From Rickettsia helvetica (GTDB lineage Bacteria; Pseudomonadota; Alphaproteobacteria; Rickettsiales; Rickettsiaceae), in contig NZ_OZ018777.1 in the NCBI RefSeq assembly GCF_963970025.1, positions 1 to 47,211 on the forward strand: a stretch of 47,211 nucleotides of DNA. The letters are read 5' to 3'. Of this stretch, positions 7,433 to 15,974 are shown piece after piece. The notes beneath the pieces are model-generated. The model searched no databases and was not told the origin of the DNA. It was given only the letters and a program-made list of their open reading frames with translations. The translations under genes were made by a program, and so were the position numbers. Every line of letters begins with the position of its first letter. The stretch's first letter is position 1.

Positions 7433-9676
7433 ATGCAATTATTTTACCCACTTGCTAGGTCAAGTGAGAATATAGGTATACATAAATACCTTGATACCAC
7501 AAAGAATCAATCATACATCCCAATAACTGGGTGTTTATTATCTCACATATTATCATGCTCTAGGTTATCTTCACTTGAGAAGATGTACTATATCTTAGCT
7601 GATTCTCTTTCTTATATTAACTCCTCTAAAGGACATAATAGATCTATATCGCTACCTGCTAAAAGCTGGTCTTCTAGGCTATCTTGTTCTAAAGCTGAAG
7701 TATTTGTTCTACAAAAATCTTTAGAGGATAAAGGATATTTTCTTATCCATAGAGATAAGAATGAAAAAGGACAGAATAATCGTAACATTATTACCACAAC
7801 AATACCTGATAAGGTTTTTAATGATCTTAAATACGAACCTGATAGATTTGCTCTTTGTGACATAAATGATGAAGCAGTACACCAAAATAACTCTAAGAGT
7901 TTAGACCTTATAGATAAAACCTTTATACCTACCATAGAAGGAAAAAGACAACATCTTGAAAAAACTAAGATGTTTATAAGAGTATCTTATCAGTTCTTAA
8001 AGCAATTAAATTCTAATTGTAGCATTTCTGCAATATCTAAGATCATATTATTATATCTTTTTACTAAGATTTATAAATCTTCTGCTAATAAGTACAATTA
8101 TGACGATTCTGATAGTGCCTTAACCTATAAGTCATACTCTATTGTTACTTCTTATCAAGAATTACAGAAAGAACTTAAATTGCATAGAAATAGCTTGGCT
8201 AAAGCATTGAAAGACTTAGAAGATCATAATTTTATCTCTAAACAGAGATTTTTCATAAAAGATACAGAAGATCATAACAGCAGAGCTGATAAATCTTTAT
8301 GGAAGATATCAGTGCTTAATGTTTCTCTCATCACCAAGCACCATAATCAGCATGAACAAAATAACCAGGCAGAACAGAATAACCAAGAAGAACATATAGG
8401 TCAACAGCAAGCAGTAATTAATAATCACAATCAAGAATCAGTAATTAGCGATCAAAATGAAGAAGAATACAATAACAATAAAACCTTGGAATCCTCTAAG
8501 GAATGGGAATGCACTAAATATGACCCTGCTTGCACTGATTCTGGTCAATTATATAATAAAGACTTTGTATTAAAGAATAGTATTATTAAAAATATAGATT
8601 ATATAGATGCTAAAAAAGAGTTTTTGGGAAACGAGCTTTGCTCGTTTCCATCTGAATCTTATAACAATTCTTTTGAAAGTTCTATTAAGGCTAAACCATC
8701 TTGTTCTAATACTACCTTTGAGTCTGCTGCAAGAATCATCGAAGATATATCTGAATATAAGGAATTAAGGCATTTCTATCCACTCTCAGAACAAGATGTA
8801 GATACGCTTAACTTTAGAGCTGGTAGAGAATTCAGCAATAATTTTGTGAATCAGTTATTACTGAAGCTCTACATCAAATATCCTGAGAAGAGATTTAAGA
8901 ACAAGTTTACATTCTTAAGCTATATGGCAAAGATTCTAAAGAATGAGAAGCATCAAGGACCGCTTGTAAATCATACAACATTTAGGTTCAGCTGTAACAT
9001 TAATTCGAAAGAGCAAAACTTACTAGAATATGAGAAATACCTAAGCCAAATAGAGAATTCCTTGGATACCAGCAAAGAAATGCAGGTAAGGAAGAAGATA
9101 TCAGGAAGATTTAGTACTAATGTGGCATATGAGATACTGACACAAGTTGAGTTTAAAACAAATCATGATAATAGTTTTATTACTGCGTTAATTCCAAACC
9201 GACTAGATTTAAGTGAGCGACAAATAGCAACTTTAAGCGAGCAAATAGAAGCAGTGTATGGTATTAACGGTTATTATGTGACTGTGATTGGAGATGAAGG
9301 ATCTTCTGAAGGTGGCAGGGGAAAAGGGGAAAGAAAAGAAGCGATAGAAAAGCAATATTCTAAAATCAAAGAACCTGATATTATTTCTAATAGCCAAGAT
9401 ATTGGAATTTTAGATATTGGTAAGGGATTAGATATAATAGAAGAAAACACAGCATGGCATCAAATCAGGAAAGGACTGATTGAGGAATTAGGGGCGGTGA
9501 TAGACGGGGTTTGGTTTTCTAAAGCAGAGACTAAAGAATGCAGGGAAACTGGCACACTAACGCTAACAATGCCAACAAGGTTTATGGCGGATTGGATCAG
9601 AAATAATTACTCGCATGTGATACGCAGACTTAGCGAAGGATGTGGGGTTAAGAGGGTGGAGTACGGGTATATGTGA
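7433..9676 (+). CDS. DnaA-like plasmid replication initiator (Rep with C-terminal DnaA_N-like domain)
   Basis: 747 residues; the start is fixed by AAGGAG six bases before the ATG. The N-terminal 300 residues contain two winged-helix-like parts (LPAKSWSSRLSCSKAEVFVL and SYQELQKELKLHRNSLAKAL), as in plasmid initiators. The middle is Asn/Gln/Glu-rich and probably disordered. The last 75 residues (WHQIRKGLIEELGAVIDGVW, then TLTMPTRFMADWI) resemble DnaA domain I. This architecture is typical of Rickettsia plasmid Rep proteins (pRF23-like, from memory). A palindrome at 8627-8649 inside the linker keeps the frame. A related tail fragment is at 13762-14103. Confidence 0.85.
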   Translation: MQLFYPLARSSENIGIHKYLDTTKNQSYIPITGCLLSHILSCSRLSSLEKMYYILADSLSYINSSKGHNRSISLPAKSWSSRLSCSKAEVFVLQKSLEDKGYFLIHRDKNEKGQNNRNIITTTIPDKVFNDLKYEPDRFALCDINDEAVHQNNSKSLDLIDKTFIPTIEGKRQHLEKTKMFIRVSYQFLKQLNSNCSISAISKIILLYLFTKIYKSSANKYNYDDSDSALTYKSYSIVTSYQELQKELKLHRNSLAKALKDLEDHNFISKQRFFIKDTEDHNSRADKSLWKISVLNVSLITKHHNQHEQNNQAEQNNQEEHIGQQQAVINNHNQESVISDQNEEEYNNNKTLESSKEWECTKYDPACTDSGQLYNKDFVLKNSIIKNIDYIDAKKEFLGNELCSFPSESYNNSFESSIKAKPSCSNTTFESAARIIEDISEYKELRHFYPLSEQDVDTLNFRAGREFSNNFVNQLLLKLYIKYPEKRFKNKFTFLSYMAKILKNEKHQGPLVNHTTFRFSCNINSKEQNLLEYEKYLSQIENSLDTSKEMQVRKKISGRFSTNVAYEILTQVEFKTNHDNSFITALIPNRLDLSERQIATLSEQIEAVYGINGYYVTVIGDEGSSEGGRGKGERKEAIEKQYSKIKEPDIISNSQDIGILDIGKGLDIIEENTAWHQIRKGLIEELGAVIDGVWFSKAETKECRETGTLTLTMPTRFMADWIRNNYSHVIRRLSEGCGVKRVEYGYM
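8627..8649. repeat. In-frame palindrome inside rep (possible Rickettsia palindromic element)
   Basis: GGAAACGAGC (8627-8636), TTT, GCTCGTTTCC (8640-8649): a perfect 10-bp stem with a 3-nt loop encoding GNELCSFP in the disordered linker of Rep. It is GC-richer than its surroundings. Rickettsia palindromic elements are known to insert in frame in protein-coding genes. Confidence 0.45.
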
Positions 9677-10106
9677 TATTACAAAGAAAGCAAGCACTCT
9701 GTTTGAGTATGCTAGCAATACAGAGGTAGTTGGGAAAAATGTAGAATGTATTGCCACTCCGCACCTATACCACCCATCATTAAAATTAAAACCCCTTGAG
9801 GAAATAGATAAAGAAATACCAAGACCTTTTGTTAAATGGGTTGGAGGCAAAAGAAGTTTAAGAAAGGCAATAAGTGTTCGCATGCCAACTAATTTTAAAG
9901 ATTACTATGAGCCATTTTTAGGAGGTGGAGCAATTTTCTTTAAGTTACAACCAAACAGAGCTTTCATATCTGATTTAAATTTAGATTTAATTATAACCTA
10001 CAAAGTGGTTAGAGACGAGCCTTTAGGATTAATTAAACTACTTTCCGAGCACAAAGCTAATCACTCTAAAGACTATTATTACGAGGTGCGAAAGAGTAGC
10101 ATTTAA
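9642..10106 (+). pseudogene. DNA adenine methylase (Dam family), truncated by the inverted repeat
   Basis: Residues about 60-150 show RPFVKWVGGKRSLRK (AdoMet motif region), YYEPFLGGGAIFFKL (FxGxG motif) and AFISDLNLDLI of D12-class N6-adenine methylases. The frame is cut at 10090, where the inverted-repeat arm begins (it reads VRKSSI then stop), so the DPPY catalytic motif and target-recognition region are missing. The start is unclear because the frame overlaps the rep 3' end by 35 bp. No methyltransferase activity is expected. Confidence 0.75.
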
Positions 10107-10234
10107 ACATTCTATAAAAAGTGGTAGAGGAGTGGTGGAACAGACTCCACAAGATCAAAAAGCGGTACGAGAAATAGAGAATATTAGTCAAGAAATACAA
10201 GATAAACTAAAACAATTTTATACAATAGATATAT
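10090..10234 (+). pseudogene. parA 3' fragment
   Basis: In frame this encodes the last roughly 49 residues of ParA (RVAFKHSIKSGRGVVEQTPQ to the YTIDI end), without start or ATPase motifs, created by the inverted duplication. The downstream small RHH gene remains intact. Confidence 0.9.
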
Positions 10235-10284
10235 AATAATTATAATGTTATTATATAATGATTATTGAATAATATATTTTAAAT

Positions 10285-10542
10285 ATGAAAAAAATAAAAA
10301 GTATACCAAATCCTAATGCTATTTCAAAACTAGAATTTGATTTTATTCAAAGTAGTGACCCACAAATCCCACAATATCAAGAAAAAAAAGATACATATAA
10401 AGGAAGAATGATCTCTATGTCAGATTCATTTTACTTAAAACTTAATAATTACTTAAAAAGCAATCCAACTGAAGGAAATAGATCTAGTTTTATGGTAAGA
10501 ATAGTTTCAGAATATATTGATAAAAAACAAAGTAATGTATAA
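10285..10542 (+). CDS. Small partition-type ribbon-helix-helix protein (right copy)
   Basis: Identical to the 85-residue product of 5874-6131, but behind a headless parA fragment, so any promoter it uses must lie within the arm or upstream in rep-dam. If made, it doubles the dose of the putative centromere-binding protein. Confidence 0.6.
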   Translation: MKKIKSIPNPNAISKLEFDFIQSSDPQIPQYQEKKDTYKGRMISMSDSFYLKLNNYLKSNPTEGNRSSFMVRIVSEYIDKKQSNV

Positions 10543-10593
10543 CGATTATTTATCTATTATATATATCATGTATAACTATTATATAATAATATG

Positions 10594-11091
10594 TTAAAAT
10601 TCATTAGATACTAGAGTTCTGTTAATCATAATATCCAAAGAAATACAGTAATAATTGGCTAATTTTATAATGACAGGACTACTTAGGATATTTATATTAC
10701 TACCATCTTTTATAAAATCATGAATAACAGTTTCGCCAAGTTTTAATTTTTTGGCTAGTTGATAAGCGGTTATCTTTTCTAAGACTAACTTATTCTTAAT
10801 AAATGAGATAAGGTTTTTTTGCACTTTGTGTAAAGGTAATTGTAAAAATTGTTGTTGCTGTGCATTACACAATATATATTGTTTTCGTCCTATAACTTCA
10901 TCAATAGAGCAATGAAAAAAATCAGCTAGAGTAATAATTGTCATAAATTCAGGATTATTTCTAGAAGCATTAATAAGCCTAGTCACTGTTGGATACGTCA
11001 TATTAATTTTTTGTGCAAAGTCTTTTCTTTTCAATCCAAGTTTAATTAAATTTTTCTTTAAGAATTTTTGTATAGGAATTGACAATTTCAT
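10594..11091 (-). CDS. Two-domain XRE-family HTH protein (right copy)
   Basis: Identical in sequence to 5325-5822 on the opposite strand. Intact, with the same upstream region, so it is probably expressed like its twin. Confidence 0.72.
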   Translation of the reverse strand: MKLSIPIQKFLKKNLIKLGLKRKDFAQKINMTYPTVTRLINASRNNPEFMTIITLADFFHCSIDEVIGRKQYILCNAQQQQFLQLPLHKVQKNLISFIKNKLVLEKITAYQLAKKLKLGETVIHDFIKDGSNINILSSPVIIKLANYYCISLDIMINRTLVSNEF

Positions 11092-11298
11092 AAATCAGAC
11101 TCAGTTTTAATTAAAAAATACCATGCCCAAGGTAATTTTTCTTGACACACTAAAATATATTTAATAAAGTAGAAGTATGAGGTAGCAGAGATAGCTGATA
11201 ATAAAGTAGAAACTACCTTATAAAAAGAAAAACCAGTAAACACTGAAAACTTTGGACGGTTTGTGTTTACTGGTAAATGCAATAACCCATAAATAAAT

Positions 11299-12159
11299 AT
11301 GAGGTCATTTATGAATATATCACATCATCACTGTGTTGGCAATAATAGTAGGGTAGTACCTACTTCTTTTGCTAGCCCCTACAAAACTTTAGCTCGTACT
11401 ACCTCTCGGAACGCTAGCAGCTCTTGCGAGTCACCACAAAAACCTCATTCACAAAAAAGTACAAAATATAAAACTAAAGCTAAAACTGAATCTAAAGCAG
11501 CAAGATTAATTAGTATATCTCATGACTATAATATCCAATCCTCATCAGAATCATTTACCTCTAGAACAATCACAGTATTAATAAGTTTTTTAAAACTCGG
11601 TAAAGAACTTATGCAAGATATTTGGACTAAAGACCACCAAGTAATTAATGTGCATGATATTCCTGATGAGGAATTAAAGAAAAAAGCTTGGGCAGGGATA
11701 CTGCAATTCTTCATGAAGCATATTCATGAAAGAGACCTACTTAAAAGATGGTATGAGGTAGCTGATCTATTACCTGAACTGGCTAAACTAAATATTGGTA
11801 TTGATTACCTAGAGCTGATATTAACCTATACATTGATTAAAATTGAAAAATCTGATAAAATAGAACTAGAAAAAATACTTAAAAGCCGTTTAAATAACCA
11901 GCAAGGAGAAAAACTTATGACTAGCCTCGCTCATCATTGGAAAGAAGAAGGAATACAACAAGGTATGCAGATTGGTAGAAACGAGGGCATGCAGATTGGA
12001 GAAGCTCGAGGCATGCAAATCGGGGAAGCTAAAAGAACTATGGAAGTAGCTAAAAATATGCTTTCTAATAATTACTCAATTCCTGAGGTCTCACGTATTA
12101 CTGGACTCTCTATTTCTGAACTCAATACCATAAATTTAACTAATAAAAAGGATTCCTAA
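11299..12159 (+). CDS. Chimera: TPR-protein N-terminus fused to the C-terminal half of an Rpn-family nuclease
   Basis: Residues 1-102 equal the start of the TPR-like protein at 5117. From ELMQDIWTKDH onwards the protein matches the C-terminal part of Rpn (recombination-promoting nuclease/transposase_31) proteins: ILQFFMKHIHERDLLKRWYEV, then repeats GMQIG(R/E)xxG and the tail VAKNMLSNNYSIPEVSRITGLS. The N-terminal PD-(D/E)XK nuclease core (RHDELFKKVM, IEHQSS in the full copy at 44485) is absent, so it should be catalytically dead. The joint is exactly at the end of the inverted-repeat arm (11606). Confidence 0.8.
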   Translation: MRSFMNISHHHCVGNNSRVVPTSFASPYKTLARTTSRNASSSCESPQKPHSQKSTKYKTKAKTESKAARLISISHDYNIQSSSESFTSRTITVLISFLKLGKELMQDIWTKDHQVINVHDIPDEELKKKAWAGILQFFMKHIHERDLLKRWYEVADLLPELAKLNIGIDYLELILTYTLIKIEKSDKIELEKILKSRLNNQQGEKLMTSLAHHWKEEGIQQGMQIGRNEGMQIGEARGMQIGEAKRTMEVAKNMLSNNYSIPEVSRITGLSISELNTINLTNKKDS

Positions 12160-12161
12160 AC

Positions 12162-12300
12162 ATGAAAATACATATTTCCCAATGCTCTGATGCTCCTAAA
12201 GTACTTGCAGCTCTTTACAACAATGCTGCACCTCAAGGCTTAGGTTTTTTAGTACAATCTTCCCGTATGTTTAATGGATTTTCTTCAGAAAGGAACGAAA
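12162..12300 (+). pseudogene. 5' remnant of an unidentified gene next to the invertase
   Basis: The frame starts ATG 2 bp after the Rpn chimera and reads MKIHISQCSDAPKVLAALYN, then NAAPQGLGFL. It looks like a real protein start for about 37 residues and then loses character before running over the 3' end of the invertase gene. I cannot name the family. It was probably cut by the arrival of the invertase segment. Confidence 0.45.
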
Positions 12301-12314
12301 TTACCAATAGGATT

Positions 12315-12899
12315 TTATTGGCGGGTTCTAAGTTGCTCTATAGACTCTGGAGGAAAGTATCTATAAAAGGTTGTCCTACCTATATCTAGCGTTTTTATAA
12401 TATCAGAAATAAACGGATAATTTTCATTATCTTTTAGCATAGCTTTTGCCGTACGCATTTTTTCGTCACTCATAAACTTAGGTCTCCCACCAATTCTACC
12501 GTTTCTACGGGCAGATTTTAAGCCGGTTTTGGTATTTTCTACAATAATCTCTCGCTGAAACTGATCGAATGCTGCATTCATATGAAAGAAAAGTCTTCCT
12601 TCTGCTGTTGAAGTATCTATATTTTGGGTAATTACATGCAAGCCGATTTTTTTCTCCTCAAGGATTTTTAAAGTACTGATTATTTGCGTAAGCGATCTTG
12701 CAAGGCGAGATAATTTCCAAACTACAAACGTATCGCCTTCACGCATATAATCAAGAGCTGCCTGCAATTGAGTACGTTGCTTACTTGCACCTGATATTTT
12801 TTCTGTAAATATTTTTTTACATCCTGCCTCATTAAGAGCATCAATTTGATGATTAGGGTTTTGATCTAACGTTGAGACTCTTGCGTATCCGATAAGCAT
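12315..12899 (-). CDS. Serine recombinase (resolvase/invertase, Hin-like)
   Basis: 194 residues. The catalytic Ser is in YARVSTLDQ (Ser9). FVVWKLSRLARSL carries the conserved arginines. The E helix has AFDQFQREIIVENTKTGL, and a C-terminal HTH region is near ISDIIKTLDIGRTTFYRYF. The length fits small DNA invertases and resolvases. It cuts and rejoins DNA at paired crossover sites through a Ser-DNA link. No clear pair of inverted crossover sites was found beside it. Confidence 0.9.
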   Translation of the reverse strand: MLIGYARVSTLDQNPNHQIDALNEAGCKKIFTEKISGASKQRTQLQAALDYMREGDTFVVWKLSRLARSLTQIISTLKILEEKKIGLHVITQNIDTSTAEGRLFFHMNAAFDQFQREIIVENTKTGLKSARRNGRIGGRPKFMSDEKMRTAKAMLKDNENYPFISDIIKTLDIGRTTFYRYFPPESIEQLRTRQ

Positions 12900-12986
12900 A
12901 TTTTCTTATTCCTAAAACGATTTTTTGTTATATTAGCGGAACATTTTAATAAGAACAATGTTTTGGAACATATTAACATTTGTTAC

Positions 12987-13694
12987 TTACCTAGTATTTA
13001 TTTTACTTTGTCCAACATGTTGTTTACGCTGTATAACTTCAGTCACAAAATCTTTTTTCTTATTATACTCTTTAGGATCTACTGCCCTTTCTTTATATTG
13101 GCTTATCTTTTCTTGTAATAAATCAATATTTTTTAGTGCTTCTACTCTTTTATCTAACTCTTTATTATATATTTTAATATTTTTTACGTTCTGCTCCATT
13201 AGGTCCACGTGGTTATTACTGGTTTCTGAAGATACATTTATTTCCTTTTCCTTAGGATATAAACTACTAATCAATTTTTTTATTAAATTCTTTATTTTAA
13301 CAAAAATATTTTTCGTACTATTTGATGTATCGGTTTTTAAAGCTGATTTCTTATTATTTTGTTGCTTGTTTTCAACTGTTTTCTGAGAAAATATGGTATC
13401 AAGAATATCTTTTAATATTTTTTCTTCCTCCCTCTGCACCTTATCAAGATCTAAGTGTTGTTTATTTTCTGCCCTGACTTCCTTTTCAGGCTTAAATTCA
13501 TATTTATCATCCTCGTTAATGATAATATGCTGACTTACTATGTACGCAGATGTTAAATCTTTCCTAATTACTTGTAGCTTCTTAAGACAATCTGTCGTTA
13601 TATCCCTTAACTCATTTATCATTATCATATTCTTTGCACTGGTATCATCAGTGTTAATACCTTTAAGTATACTCATACTCTTGATATCTGTCAT
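12987..13694 (-). CDS. Unknown Lys/Glu-rich coiled-coil protein
   Basis: 235 residues, no signal peptide or membrane segment, about a third charged. Helical stretches (LDLDKVQREEEKILKDILDT and the C-terminal KELDKRVEALKNIDLLQEKI) suggest coiled coils. A basic hydrophobic patch, NIFVKIKNLIKKLISSLYP, lies near the middle and could be amphipathic. I do not recognise the family. It stands alone between the invertase and the rep tail fragment. Confidence 0.5.
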   Translation of the reverse strand: MTDIKSMSILKGINTDDTSAKNMIMINELRDITTDCLKKLQVIRKDLTSAYIVSQHIIINEDDKYEFKPEKEVRAENKQHLDLDKVQREEEKILKDILDTIFSQKTVENKQQNNKKSALKTDTSNSTKNIFVKIKNLIKKLISSLYPKEKEINVSSETSNNHVDLMEQNVKNIKIYNKELDKRVEALKNIDLLQEKISQYKERAVDPKEYNKKKDFVTEVIQRKQHVGQSKINTR

Positions 13695-13761
13695 AAAAAC
13701 CTCATATGTTATTTATCTAGTTTAACAGAAAATTTATGTTAATAATAGTTTATTGCTTTGT

Positions 13762-14103
13762 TCACTCCACCCTATTAATTCCACATCCTACACTAAGTCT
13801 TTTTAATACATGTGAATAATTATTTTTAACCCAATCCGCCATAAACCTTGTTGGCATTGTTAGGATTAGCATACCCTTTTCCTTATCCTCAGTAGCTTCT
13901 GCTTTAGAAAACCAAACCGCATCTATAGCCTCACCTAACTCTTCTCTCAATCCCTTTCTGATTTGATTCCATACTGTGTTTTCTTCTATTTTATCTAATT
14001 CCTTACCGATATCTAAAATTCCAATATCTTTGATTTTAGAATATTGCTTCTTTTTCCTTCTAAAGACCTTCAGCAGTCCTAAAGACTCAAGTTTAGCTGT
14101 CAT
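13762..14103 (-). pseudogene. C-terminal fragment of a second DnaA-like Rep
   Basis: The last 90 residues (ILDIGKELDKIEENTVWNQI, then GLREELGEAIDAVWFSKAEA and MPTRFMADWVKNNYSHVLKR) are about 75-80% identical by eye to the Rep C-terminus at 9370-9676. The divergence is too large for a recent copy. The remaining rep is missing, with the IS6-type element directly upstream at 14109. It is probably left from a second, related plasmid that fused with this one. Confidence 0.8.
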
Positions 14104-14108
14104 CTTTA

Positions 14109-14971
14109 GGCACCGTCAAGTTAAGTAAAATAGTATCAAAAAGTATTATATTTTTAGATTTCAGGCAGCAAGAAGTTTTTTAGTAGCTTCATCCCAAATG
14201 GATTTAGCGGATGCAAATGCAATTCTTCGCTCAGGTGCTGTTTTAGTATATCTTCCAACATTTATGGCAAATATATTTCTGACTTTGCCCATCAGTGATA
14301 ATGTACATTGTGCTGAATTAGGATGCTTGAATTTAATTAATATCTTTTCTTTTCGCCTAAGTTGGCTGGTGAGCATTTTCAACACGATTATTTAATCTCT
14401 TATGAGTGCGATGCTTAGTCTTAGGACACATAAGCTTAACCGGTTTAATGTAACTCCTGAGCTTATCGGTAACAATTACTCTTGGAACTGGATAATTACC
14501 CAATAATTTTGATAAAAAGCGGATAGCTGATTTCTTGTTACGACGCTTCTGCAGTAATACTTCTAATTCATGCCCCTCAGAGTCAACGGCTCTCCATAAT
14601 ATAAATACTTCGCCTTTAATCTTAATATTCATCTCATCTAAATGCCATTTATCAGTTGGTTTCCGATCGCTCTTTCTAATGACATCTTGAAAATAAACTG
14701 CAAACTTGCAACACCAAAATCTTACAGTCTCATGACTTAAAATAATACCTCGATAGGCCATCTGTTCTTGAACATCTCGGTAACTATTATTGAACCGATG
14801 ATATAACCATACTCCATGACTGATAATGCTTGCTGGAAAACGATGTCTCTTCGGGGCGTGAGTAATATACATAACGGTAAAATTTAGGCATAAATTATTA
14901 CTGCTATTCTATAAATCATTCATTGCAATTGCTCAATACTTAATTTATACCTTGCTTAACTTGACGGTACC
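14109..14971 (-). mobile_element. IS6-family insertion sequence
   Basis: Element of about 863 bp with terminal inverted repeats GG(C/T)ACCGTCAAGTTAAG at both ends (14109-14125, 14955-14971). It encodes one frameshifted DDE transposase. The right-end 58 bp, minus a few terminal bases, recur in the palindromic element at 27485-27568. It splits the rep tail fragment from an autotransporter fragment. Confidence 0.85.
14161..14872 (-). pseudogene. IS6-family transposase, one frameshift
   Basis: The first part (14872-14357) has HRFPASIISHGVWLYHRFN, the DDE residues in KWHLDEMN and VIVTDKL, and the Glu in NNRVENAHQPT. It then hits TAG because of one extra T. The second part (from about 14368 to 14161) continues RRKEKILIKFKHPNSAQ to the end. 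Joined length is about 235 residues, normal for IS6/IS26 transposases. Because the break is a single base in ACTTAGG, ribosomal slippage is possible, but a dead copy is simpler. Confidence 0.85.
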
Positions 14972-15487
14972 GTTGGTGTTATTGATGTTGTAGATATGGC
15001 ATTAGATACAGCATCCTCGTTTAGTCTGATGGATTTAAATATTACTCGGCTGCCTATCTCACCGCTTAAGGCTTGGTAACTCTTTTTAGAACACTCTATA
15101 GACCAGCTACTTGCTATTTGTGCTTTGTGACGACTTACTTTCTCATATTCGTATCTTAATCCAATGTGAGGTATTAGCGTTACTTCTCGCTGCATCTCTA
15201 CTCTGTAGTTAAGATGAGGCTCAAAGCTCATTAACTTTGATCTTACTTTTTTACCTTTGCTATGTCCTGCTGAACCTATGATCGCCACACTCATATTGCG
15301 GCTTACTGGACGTGATCCATATAGACTAAATATATAGGTATCATATTTAGCTCTTGCACTCGTTCCGCTGCTTCGTAAATCACTTGACCCGCCTTGATCT
15401 TGATATTTAACACGGCTATTAAACCTGCTAAAACTAGCACCGAGTAGCAAATCATTCTCAAGGTTAATGTCTGCTCCAATTTTGGTA
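14969..15487 (-). pseudogene. Autotransporter beta-barrel fragment (Sca-like)
   Basis: The frame reads IITKIGADINLENDLLLGAS, then alternating strands such as YDTYIFSLYGSR, PHLNYRVEMQREVTLIPHIG and LRYEYEKVSRHKAQ. It is a piece of a type V autotransporter barrel as in rickettsial surface cell antigens. It lacks the passenger, the barrel start and the terminal aromatic residue, being cut by the IS6-type element on one side and by SIMPL-coding sequence on the other. Confidence 0.75.
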
Positions 15488-15495
15488 ATTATGCT

Positions 15496-15904
15496 GTGAC
15501 TGATTTGTTAGCACAGTCTTATCGTAATAATAATTCTGAAGAATATCGTTATATAATAACTTCTACCACTATTTTAAAAACTTCTAATGTTGCATTAGCT
15601 CAAAAAGTCACAAAATTACAAAATCTATTAGTGCAAAGAGGTATAGCACTAGGTTCTGAAGGCTATAATCCATCAGATTACAATGGTCCATCATATATTT
15701 TTACAAAGTTTAACGATATAAAACCGGCAATGCTTGAAGAGGCTATTAGAAATGCTCGTAAATCAGCAGAAAAATTTGCAGTAGATTCTGGTAATAAACT
15801 TGGTTTTTTAAGAAAAGCCAATCAAGAATGAATCTATTGCAAATAGAAGTATACGTAAAAAGATACGGCTCGTTACTACTTCAGAATATTCTTTACAAAA
15901 TTAA
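15496..15904 (+). pseudogene. SIMPL (DUF541) domain protein fragment
   Basis: DLLAQSYRNNNSEEYRYIIT, LKTSNVALAQKVTKLQNLLV, FNDIKPAMLEEAIRNARKSA and EKFAVDSGNKLGFLRKANQ are the central part of a SIMPL domain. A small deletion near 15828 shifts the frame; the natural end SIRKKIRLVTTSEYSLQN is in the next frame, stop at 15902-15904. The N-terminal third and signal peptide are missing. It is a different gene from the intact SIMPL gene across the circle join. Confidence 0.8.
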
Positions 15905-15974
15905 GTAGTTCTGTAAGATCAAATCTTGATTTCTACAATTAAGCAGCAAAAGTGCTGTCAGATTATAAAAGGCT

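Larger units (their letters stand above)
10090..11606. repeat. Right arm of the 1,517-bp inverted repeat
   Basis: Exact reverse complement of 4810-6326. Its inner end cuts the dam-like gene and its outer end is fused to the C-terminal part of an Rpn nuclease gene, so this arm appears to be the duplicated copy and the left arm the original. Confidence 0.92.

Noticed and set aside
9563..9883. Minus-strand frame of 106 codons over the rep-dam junction
   Set aside because: Antisense to the conserved DnaA_N-like and Dam coding sequence.
12958..13386. Plus-strand hydrophobic frame of 142 codons
   Set aside because: Leu/Phe/Ser-rich antisense shadow of the Lys/Glu-rich gene at 12987-13694.
15905..15974. 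Terminator after the last biosynthetic gene
   Set aside because: Only a 5-bp stem (ATCAA/TTGAT) without a T-run is visible; too weak to call.
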